Below are positions 15,303 to 20,498 of a stretch of DNA of 20,498 bases, one piece after another (the first letter of the stretch is position 1; the number at the start of each line of letters is the position of its first letter). Under the pieces are notes generated by a model, which searched no databases, had not been told where the DNA came from, and worked only from the letters and a program-made list of their open reading frames with translations. This DNA comes from CAYOEJ01 sp964403015. Lineage in GTDB: Bacteria > Actinomycetota > Actinomycetes > Actinomycetales > Actinomycetaceae. The position numbers and the translations under genes are program-made. The stretch is taken from positions 1-20,498 of the forward strand of contig CAYOEJ010000027.1 of NCBI GenBank assembly GCA_964403015.1, written 5' to 3'.

Positions 15303-16100
15303 ATGACAGGTACGAACGACTCTGGAAAGTCCGTGGGCGAGGTCGCACATCTCGTTGGCGTGACGGTTCGAACTCTCCATCACTGGGATTCGATAGGTCT
15401 GGTAAAGCCAAGCGAGCGCTCCTACGCGGGCTACCGACTATATTCGGATGCGGATATCGAGCAGCTTCAGCGGGTTCTCATTTATCGGGAGACTGGCATG
15501 GAGCTCGCCAAAATCCAGGAGCTTGTTTCTGGTAATGAAAACTCTGCGGAGCACCTCGAACGTCAGCGCTACCTGCTCATGCAAAGGCTAGATAGGCTCG
15601 GGCGCATGCTTGAAGCCGTAGACACTCTTTTGGAGGATGCAATGGCAGAAAACAATCTCACGCCGGAAGAAAAGTCGGCAATCTTGGGTGACTCATGGCG
15701 CCCCGAATACGAAGACGAAGCTCAACAGCGATGGGGTGGGACTGACGAATGGCGCCAGTCTCAAGAGGTCCAATCTAAGATGTCCGCCTCAGACTGGGAA
15801 TCGGTGAAGTCGGAAAACGACGCCCTGAACTCAGTGCTCGCGGAGGCCATGGCACGCGGAGTCGAACCGGGCTCAGAGGAAGCCAACGCGCTTGCTGAAA
15901 AGCATCGCGCCTCGCTCTCCCAGTGGTTCGATGTGACGCATTCCAAGCACGTGCTGATTGCGATGGGTTATACCGACGACGATCGCTTCCGTTCCTATTA
16001 CGACAAGCGTAGCGAGGGGCTTGCGAACTGGATTCGCAAGGTGATCGAGGAGAACGCGCGAGCAAACGGCGTCGACCCGGAAAACCCAAGCTGGGCCTGA
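15303..16100 (+). CDS. MerR-family regulator with TipAS-like effector domain
   Basis: 265 residues from ATG 15303, chosen because GGAGG (15290-15294) is 8 bases upstream; GTG 15282 and ATG 15288 lie within or before that site. The N-terminal winged helix is classic MerR: VGEVAHLVGVTVRTLHHWDSIGLVKPSERSYAGYRLYSDADIEQL, then a dimerising helix (about 80-115). From about 120 onward the sequence resembles the TipAS antibiotic-recognition domain (ILGDSW...EEAQQRW-like segments, SQWFDVTHSKHVLIAMGYTDDDRFRSYYDK). TipA-type proteins distort the spacer of their target promoter on ligand binding and often control drug-response genes. No cysteine occurs in the whole protein, whereas TipA binds thiopeptides through cysteine, so a different or non-covalent ligand is likely. 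No obvious target gene lies beside it apart from its own promoter. Confidence 0.9.
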   Translation: MTGTNDSGKSVGEVAHLVGVTVRTLHHWDSIGLVKPSERSYAGYRLYSDADIEQLQRVLIYRETGMELAKIQELVSGNENSAEHLERQRYLLMQRLDRLGRMLEAVDTLLEDAMAENNLTPEEKSAILGDSWRPEYEDEAQQRWGGTDEWRQSQEVQSKMSASDWESVKSENDALNSVLAEAMARGVEPGSEEANALAEKHRASLSQWFDVTHSKHVLIAMGYTDDDRFRSYYDKRSEGLANWIRKVIEENARANGVDPENPSWA

Positions 16101-16217
16101 AAGTCGCAGCCGGTGTCGCCATTGGCGAAAGACCTAGGCGTAAGTTAACCGGGGCAAGGTAAAGTGTCTATCGGTGCGCGACCAGCGCAGGACTAACCAA
16201 CGAACAGGGAAGTTGAT

Positions 16218-16955
16218 ATGACTTACAAGCTAGTTCTCGTCCGCCACGGTGAGAGTGAATGGAACGCTCAAAACCTTTTCACCGGATGGGTGGATGTGCC
16301 GCTCTCGGAGAAGGGACGTGCGGAGGCAAAGCGAGCAGGCCAGCTGCTCATTGATGCCGGCGTGACACCCGATCTGCTCTACACCTCGCTCCAGCGCCGC
16401 GCGATTTCCACAGCGAACATTGCGCTCGATGCGGCCGATCTCCACTGGATTCCAGTGAAGCGCAACTGGCGACTCAACGAGCGTCACTACGGCGCTCTCC
16501 AGGGCAAGAACAAGAAGGAAATCCGCGAGGAGTACGGCGAGGAGCAGTTCATGCAGTGGCGTCGTTCCTACGATGTTCCGCCGCCGCCGATCGAGCCCGG
16601 TTCTGAGTTCTCCCAGGATCAGGATCCGCGTTACGCAGGCGAGCCGATCCCATCCACCGAGTGCCTCAAGGACGTTCTGATCCGTCTGCTTCCCTACTGG
16701 GAAGAGCAGATTGTTCCAGACCTTAAGTCGGGCAAGACCATCATGATCGCCGCTCACGGTAACTCCCTGCGCGCTATCGTGAAGCACCTCGATGGAATTT
16801 CCGACGACGAGATCTCCGGTCTTAACATCCCCACCGGCATCCCGCTCTACTACGAGCTCGATGAGGATCTCAAGCCCCTCACCAAGGGCGGCACCTACCT
16901 CGATCCAGAGGCTGCGAAGGCCGCAATCGAGGCCGTCGCCAACCAGGGTAAGTAA
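16218..16955 (+). CDS. gpmA: 2,3-bisphosphoglycerate-dependent phosphoglycerate mutase
   Basis: 245 residues, the normal length. Interconverts 3- and 2-phosphoglycerate in glycolysis and gluconeogenesis. Histidine-phosphatase fold: phospho-acceptor His10 in LVRHGESEWN, the GWVDVPLSEKG segment, YTSLQRRAISTA, NERHYGALQGKNK, and second catalytic His180 in AAHGNSLRAI. The start has AGGGAAG at 16206-16212. The 117-bp upstream region holds a weak promoter candidate (TTAACC 16145-16150, TCTATC 16167-16172) and a small hairpin, nothing stronger. It converges on phoU across a long hairpin. The gpm-senX3-regX3 neighbourhood is conserved in actinobacteria, including M. tuberculosis. Confidence 0.98.
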   Translation: MTYKLVLVRHGESEWNAQNLFTGWVDVPLSEKGRAEAKRAGQLLIDAGVTPDLLYTSLQRRAISTANIALDAADLHWIPVKRNWRLNERHYGALQGKNKKEIREEYGEEQFMQWRRSYDVPPPPIEPGSEFSQDQDPRYAGEPIPSTECLKDVLIRLLPYWEEQIVPDLKSGKTIMIAAHGNSLRAIVKHLDGISDDEISGLNIPTGIPLYYELDEDLKPLTKGGTYLDPEAAKAAIEAVANQGK

Positions 16956-16989
16956 GCACCGTGAGGTAGCCTCACTCTGACATAGCAAA

Positions 16990-17028
16990 GAAATCCGGAC
17001 CTAGCCGTATTGGCTGGGTCCGGATTTC
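16990..17028. terminator. Long hairpin between convergent gpmA and phoU (bidirectional terminator)
   Basis: Arms GAAATCCGGACCTAGCC (16990-17006) and GGCTGGGTCCGGATTTC (17012-17028) pair over 17 bp with a single U-G wobble around a 5-nt loop. The A-rich and T-rich outer ends give short U runs in both directions, fitting a shared terminator. It lies 34 bases after gpmA. Confidence 0.85.
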
Positions 17029-17060
17029 TATGTGCTGGTCTCGGCGTAAAGAGTTCGGTC

Positions 17061-17158
17061 AGCCGCCCTCGGGCCGGTTAGCTGGTTCCGCTGGGTCGGG
17101 CGGGTTCCGCTGCCTTGGGCGAGTAAGCCGCGCTCGGGCCGGTTAGCTGGTTCCGCTG
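17061..17158. repeat. 33-bp direct repeat, 65-bp period, downstream of phoU
   Basis: Copies at 17061-17093 and 17126-17158 differ at one base and share CTCGGGCCGGTTAGCTGG followed by TTCCGCTG. Extra GGTTCCGCTG and CGGGCCG fragments lie between and after them. The stretch 17029-17169 shows no gene; stops occur in the continuation of the phoU frame. Function unknown; it may be a local duplication. Confidence 0.8.
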
Positions 17159-17169
17159 CTTCGGGCCGA

Positions 17170-17841
17170 TCAGCCGCCCCAGTTCTCGATGTGAACGCCG
17201 TCGGGAGCCATACCCGTGACGAGGAAGCGCATGCGGTGTGCCACGGAGACGCCATGATCGCCGAAGCGCTCAAGGTAGCGACCGAGCAAGACCGTATCTA
17301 CGATCTCTTGGCGCGTCATGTCCAGTTCGGCGTCGAGGACGTACTCGAAGGACTTGCGGTGGAGATCGTCAAGGATGTCGTCCTCGGCAAGGATCTTGTC
17401 TGCAATCGACAGGTCCTGAGTCTTTACAAGATCGGCCACGTTCGACCCAACCTGGACCGCGTGCTCGGCCATCTCGATGAGGAGATCGTAAACCTTGCCG
17501 GAGGCAGCGGTGGAGGGGTAGCGGCCGCGAGCGACGTAGGCGACGTGACGGGCAAGGTCACCCATGCGCTCGAGCGTTGCCGAAAGACGCAGTGCGGAAA
17601 CGACAGTTCGGAGGTCGGAGGCAACGGGAGCCTGACGAGCGAGGAGTGAGACGCCCATTTCGTCAACGTTGCGCTCAAGAAGGTCGATGGAAGAATCGGA
17701 ATCGATCACCTGCTCTGCCAGAGCAAGGTTGGCATCCTTGAGAGATGCGGCCGCACTTTTGATGGCCTTGGCAGCAGCCTGTGCCTCAATTTCGAGGGTT
17801 TCAGTAAGCTGTTTCATTTCCTGACGGAATTGTTCGCGCAC
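17170..17841 (-). CDS. phoU: Phosphate signalling protein PhoU
   Basis: 223 residues from GTG 17841, supported by AAGGAG (minus strand, 17853-17848). A two-repeat all-helical protein with the twin metal-binding ExxxD signatures: LRLSATLERMGDLARHVAYVA in the first half and LLGRYLERFGDHGVSVAHRM in the second. PhoU (PhoY in mycobacteria) links the Pst phosphate transporter to the SenX3 sensor and keeps the Pho response off when phosphate is plentiful; it acts in the cytoplasm at the membrane. No pst genes are in the window. It is divergent from senX3 across a 180-bp region holding PHO-box-like repeats, so it is probably under RegX3 control. Confidence 0.97.
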   Translation of the reverse strand: MREQFRQEMKQLTETLEIEAQAAAKAIKSAAASLKDANLALAEQVIDSDSSIDLLERNVDEMGVSLLARQAPVASDLRTVVSALRLSATLERMGDLARHVAYVARGRYPSTAASGKVYDLLIEMAEHAVQVGSNVADLVKTQDLSIADKILAEDDILDDLHRKSFEYVLDAELDMTRQEIVDTVLLGRYLERFGDHGVSVAHRMRFLVTGMAPDGVHIENWGG

Positions 17842-17928
17842 GTAATGCTCCTTGTTTGTTGCTCGAGCGGAATCTCTATGTATTGATTCTAGTCATCGCC
17901 GAGCATGATCCATGGCAACTACACCAAA

Positions 17929-17961
17929 CGAAAGTGAACACCGTGCGCACCGAAAGTTAAC
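17929..17961 (-). promoter_or_regulatory. PHO-box-like array of three 11-nt direct repeats between phoU and senX3
   Basis: On the minus strand three contiguous 11-nt units read GTTAACTTTCG, GTGCGCACGGT and GTTCACTTTCG. The outer two are nearly identical and match the actinobacterial PHO-box unit (GTTCAC-type, 11-nt period) bound by PhoP/RegX3 response regulators; the middle unit is degenerate. It lies 88 bp from the phoU start and 61 bp from the senX3 start. Candidate -10 boxes are TAGAAT (17891-17886, minus) for phoU and TAATCT (18010-18015, plus) for senX3. Confidence 0.7.
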
Positions 17962-18021
17962 AGACGGAAACGAAACCAGCAGGGCTATCAAAGTCCGGGC
18001 GGAAGCGTCTAATCTGGAGAC

Positions 18022-19212
18022 ATGCCTGAAGGTTTGACGTTTGTGTTGGGGACGATGCTTGGCCTGCTCGTCGGAATTGTGGCGAGCCTTGCCTTCTACT
18101 ATTCGGAACAAACCCGCAAGCGTCCGGTCGAAAAGAAGGATCCGGCGTCGTCGGGTAATGCGTCCACCGTGCTCGCAGCGGTTCCCCAAGCGCACATCAT
18201 CCTCGATGCGTTCGACGCCGTCGTCACCGCTTCCTCGCGCGCCTATGCTTATGGGCTGATCAGGGACGGCAAGCTGCGTTCGGAAATTCTCGAAAAGGTT
18301 GAGGAAGTTCGCGAGGACGGCGACATCGTGGACGTCGAGCTGAAGCTCCCGCGCCAAGGTGTGGACGACGTCGTCGAACGCCGACTCTGGGTGCGCGCCG
18401 CTCCCATGAAGGGCGAGCGGGTACTCGTACTTTTTGAGGACAACACCGAAAAGCGGCGGCTCGAGGAGACCCGGCGTGACTTCGTGGCGAATGTTTCCCA
18501 CGAACTGAAGACGCCGGTGGGTGCCATCGGTCTGCTTTCTGAAACTCTCCAGCAGGTCTCGGACGAGCCCGAACACGTCCGCAACTTCTCCGCCAAGCTT
18601 GTGGTGGAAGCCCGCCGACTCGCCGATCTCGTGCAGGAAATCATCCAACTTTCGCGACTCCAAGACGCCGACGTACTCGCGGCGTCCGAGGTTGTGGATA
18701 TCGACGACGTCGTGGTCGAGGCTCTCGATCGCATTCGCGTTGAAGCCGAGTCCCGGAACGTCCATTTGGTTTCGGGTGGTCAGAACGGCCTGAAAGTCTA
18801 CGGAGATCGCGGCTTGCTGACGACGGCGGTGCGCAACCTTCTCGACAACGCTGTGCGTTACTCGCGTCCGCAGTCGCGGGTGTCGGTTGGTGTGAACTCT
18901 CACGATGGCGAGGTGATGATCGCCGTGGTTGATCAGGGTGAAGGCATTCCCGAACCAATGCGCGAGCGCATCTTCGAGCGCTTTTATCGCGGCGACAAGG
19001 CGCGATCGCGTGAAACGGGCGGCTCCGGGTTGGGATTGAGTATCGTCAAGCACGTGGCCGCGCATCACGGCGGCCGCATCAAACTGTGGAGCGAGCGCGG
19101 TCAAGGATCCACGTTCACCATGATTCTTCCCGAGGCCTACACGCCTGCTGCCGACGCCGCGGAACGCAGCTCGCTCGCAAAGACTCCCGTTAAGGAGGAG
19201 AACAAAGCATGA
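18022..19212 (+). CDS. senX3: Sensor histidine kinase SenX3
   Basis: 396 residues. One clear N-terminal membrane helix (FVLGTMLGLLVGIVASLAFYY), a PAS-like sensor region (about 45-140), HisKA with FVANVSHELKTPVGAI (phospho-acceptor His160), then HATPase_c: LLDNAVRYS (N box), VVDQGEGIPE (G1), RIFERFYRGDKARSRETGGSGLGLSIVKHVA (F/G2 region). The RGDKARSRETGGSGLGL run is characteristic of SenX3. It phosphorylates RegX3 in phosphate limitation and is restrained by PhoU and Pst. The ATG has GGAGA only 2-3 bases upstream, and a TAATCT box ends 6 bases before it, so the transcript may be almost leaderless. The stop overlaps regX3 as ATGA. Confidence 0.96.
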   Translation: MPEGLTFVLGTMLGLLVGIVASLAFYYSEQTRKRPVEKKDPASSGNASTVLAAVPQAHIILDAFDAVVTASSRAYAYGLIRDGKLRSEILEKVEEVREDGDIVDVELKLPRQGVDDVVERRLWVRAAPMKGERVLVLFEDNTEKRRLEETRRDFVANVSHELKTPVGAIGLLSETLQQVSDEPEHVRNFSAKLVVEARRLADLVQEIIQLSRLQDADVLAASEVVDIDDVVVEALDRIRVEAESRNVHLVSGGQNGLKVYGDRGLLTTAVRNLLDNAVRYSRPQSRVSVGVNSHDGEVMIAVVDQGEGIPEPMRERIFERFYRGDKARSRETGGSGLGLSIVKHVAAHHGGRIKLWSERGQGSTFTMILPEAYTPAADAAERSSLAKTPVKEENKA

Positions 19213-19898
19213 CACGCATCTTGGTTGTTGAAGATGAACCGACCTACCGCGAGATGCTCAAATTCAACTTCGAGCGCGACGGCTTCGATGTTGTGACGGT
19301 AGATGATGGCCCATCGGGTCTCGCCGAATTTGAGTCCAACGGAGCCGATGTCATCATCTTGGACCTCATGCTTCCCGGGATGTCGGGCAACGAGGTCTGC
19401 CGCCAGGTTCGCACCACGTCAAACGTTCCGATCATCATGCTCACCGCCAAGGACTCGGAGATCGACAAGGTTGTTGGCCTCGAAATAGGCGCAGATGACT
19501 ACGTGACCAAACCGTATTCATACCGCGAACTCGTCGCCCGTGTGCGAGCCGTGCTGCGAAGGGCGGGTGAGCCACCGGCGTCGTCGGAAGAAAGTGACGT
19601 TCTGCGAGTTGGTCGAATCGAAATGGACACCGACGCTCACGAAGTCCGCGTGGGTGGCGAGCTGATTACGATGCCGCTGCGCGAGTTTGAGCTGCTCGAA
19701 CTGCTCATGCGCAACCCGGATCGCGTGCTCACCCGCGGGCAGATTCTGGATCGCATTTGGGGAATGGACTACGTGGGGGACTCGAAAACGCTCGACGTCC
19801 ATGTCAAGCGCATCCGCGCAAAGATCGAGGAGAATCCGGTGAAGCCCGAAGCGCTGCTGACCGTGCGAGGGCTCGGATACAAGCTCGTCAACCCCTGA
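19209..19898 (+). CDS. regX3: Response regulator RegX3 (OmpR/PhoB family)
   Basis: 229 residues. Receiver domain with acidic pocket ILVVEDEP, phospho-acceptor Asp52 in VIILDLMLPGMSG, and the conserved Thr/Lys in IIMLTAKDSEID. A linker (about 121-135) leads to an OmpR-type winged helix (MPLREFELLELLMRNPDRVLTRGQILDRIWG, then TLDVHVKRIRAKIEENP and TVRGLGYKLV). It activates phosphate-starvation genes, probably through the repeats at 17929-17961. A strong AAGGAGGAG lies at 19193-19201 and the start overlaps the senX3 stop by 4 bases. No clear terminator follows; only a weak 5-bp stem is seen after the stop. Confidence 0.97.
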   Translation: MTRILVVEDEPTYREMLKFNFERDGFDVVTVDDGPSGLAEFESNGADVIILDLMLPGMSGNEVCRQVRTTSNVPIIMLTAKDSEIDKVVGLEIGADDYVTKPYSYRELVARVRAVLRRAGEPPASSEESDVLRVGRIEMDTDAHEVRVGGELITMPLREFELLELLMRNPDRVLTRGQILDRIWGMDYVGDSKTLDVHVKRIRAKIEENPVKPEALLTVRGLGYKLVNP

Positions 19899-19995
19899 AA
19901 TTCCGCACCCGGCGAATTATTGGTCCGGCTTAGCGTGCTGCCCATTTGGTAAGATAGGTAACTGACATCACCGGGCAGAAAGAGTTGATTCCGTT

Positions 19996-20498
19996 ATGAC
20001 CTTCAAAGTTGGCGAGACAGTTGTCTACCCTCACCATGGAGCCGCATACATCGAGGACATTTCGGAAAAGACGATGCGCGGTGAAAAGCGCATGTACCTC
20101 ACCCTCCGAATTATTCAGGGTGACCTCGTTATCCAGGTACCTGCAGATTCGATCGAGCAGGTAGGCTTGCGAGACGTTTCCAATGATGAACAGCTTGAGC
20201 ACGTCTTTGGCGTCCTGCGTGAAGAGAATGTCGAAGAGCCGTCGAACTGGTCGCGTCGCTACAAGGCCAATGGTGAAAAGCTCACGTCTGGCGACGTCAA
20301 CAAGGTTGCAGAGGTCGTTCGCGATCTAACGCGCAGGAATGCTGATCGCGGCCTTTCAGCCGGTGAGAAGCGGATGCTTTCACAGGCCCGCACGATCCTC
20401 GGGTCCGAGGTTGCGCTCGCGCGTGACATCACCGATGAGGAAGCTGGCGAGCTCCTGAACGACATCCTCGGAGAATTCACGCCAAGCCCGGATTCGGC
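19996..20498 (+). CDS. carD: CarD RNA polymerase-binding transcription factor (3' end outside window)
   Basis: Open from ATG 19996 to the window end, 167 codons, close to full length for the family. CarD binds the RNA polymerase beta subunit and stabilises the open complex, especially at rRNA and housekeeping promoters. The N-terminal Tudor-like RNAP-interaction domain begins MTFKVGETVVYPHHGAA and runs to about residue 55 (GDLVIQVPADS). The helical DNA-binding domain contains EEPSNWSRRYKAN with the base-wedging Trp85, then SGDVNKVAEVVRDL and GLSAGEKRML. The ribosome-binding site is weak (AAAGAG about 10 bases upstream). The 97-bp gap before it includes a TAAGAT box (19950-19955) without a good -35. 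ispD/ispF often follow carD in actinobacteria, but that lies beyond the window. Confidence 0.97.
   Translation, partial: MTFKVGETVVYPHHGAAYIEDISEKTMRGEKRMYLTLRIIQGDLVIQVPADSIEQVGLRDVSNDEQLEHVFGVLREENVEEPSNWSRRYKANGEKLTSGDVNKVAEVVRDLTRRNADRGLSAGEKRMLSQARTILGSEVALARDITDEEAGELLNDILGEFTPSPDS

Noticed and set aside
16101..16140. Hairpin after the MerR gene as a terminator
   Set aside because: TCGCC-ATT-GGCGA is a 5-bp stem with a 3-nt loop and is not followed by a T run.
17893..19215. 440-codon open frame antisense to the whole of senX3
   Set aside because: It mirrors senX3 codon by codon, as GC-rich genes often do. Its product has no recognisable domain, and it would also run through the PHO-box region. 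The same applies to long antisense frames over topA (8412-9167), tmk (11195-12142) and gpmA (16230-16988).
19899..19920. Terminator after regX3
   Set aside because: Only a 5-bp AATTC/GAATT stem with a 10-nt loop and no T tract; too weak to call.

Overview
The window looks like chromosomal backbone from a moderately GC-rich actinobacterium, probably of the Actinomycetaceae type (Trueperella, Arcanobacterium or Actinotignum-like; genus is a guess from general resemblance). Evidence: the actinobacterial 'helicase/secretion neighbourhood' Tad locus next to topA, an actinobacterial topoisomerase I with C-terminal repeats and a Lys-rich tail, CarD, SenX3-RegX3, GTG starts and many ATGA or TAATG overlaps. 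I see no phage, plasmid, insertion sequence or CRISPR array.

Layout. 1-3936 (+): Tad/Flp pilus operon: the end of a CpaE/Ssd-like protein, the TadA ATPase, two TadB/TadC-type membrane proteins, a 55-residue DUF4244 pilin-like peptide, a TadE-like protein and a second TadE/TadG-like protein. 3953-6678 (-): a large DEAH-type helicase with a C-terminal cysteine cluster, interrupted by a 100-N gap. The gap is flanked by a 55-bp identical overlap; collapsing it restores one open frame. 6712-8415 (+): a class I methyltransferase, divergent from the helicase. 8631-13269 (+): topA-tmk-holB as an overlapping DNA replication/topology operon. 13366-14988 (+): a secreted TAP-family hydrolase lipoprotein. 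15085-15157 (+): tRNA-Thr(CGT) with a strong terminator. 15303-16100 (+): a MerR regulator with a TipAS-like domain. 16218-16955 (+): gpmA, convergent with 17170-17841 (-) phoU; a long hairpin lies between them. 18022-19898 (+): senX3-regX3, divergent from phoU across a region carrying three 11-nt PHO-box-like repeats. 19996-end (+): carD, cut by the window edge.

How it fits together. The first part builds and powers a Tad-type surface pilus; its helicase and topA neighbours are conserved in order in many actinobacteria (compare M. tuberculosis Rv3644c-Rv3660c, from memory). topA, tmk and holB supply supercoil relaxation, dTTP precursor and clamp loading. PhoU, SenX3 and RegX3 form the phosphate-sensing module, and the direct repeats between them are its likely operator. 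The genes are mostly well-known families. The items most worth a second look are non-coding or structural: the artefactual gap and 12-residue repeat in the helicase, the PHO box, a perfect 16-bp palindrome before topA, the hairpin between pilin genes, and a cysteine-free TipAS-like regulator.
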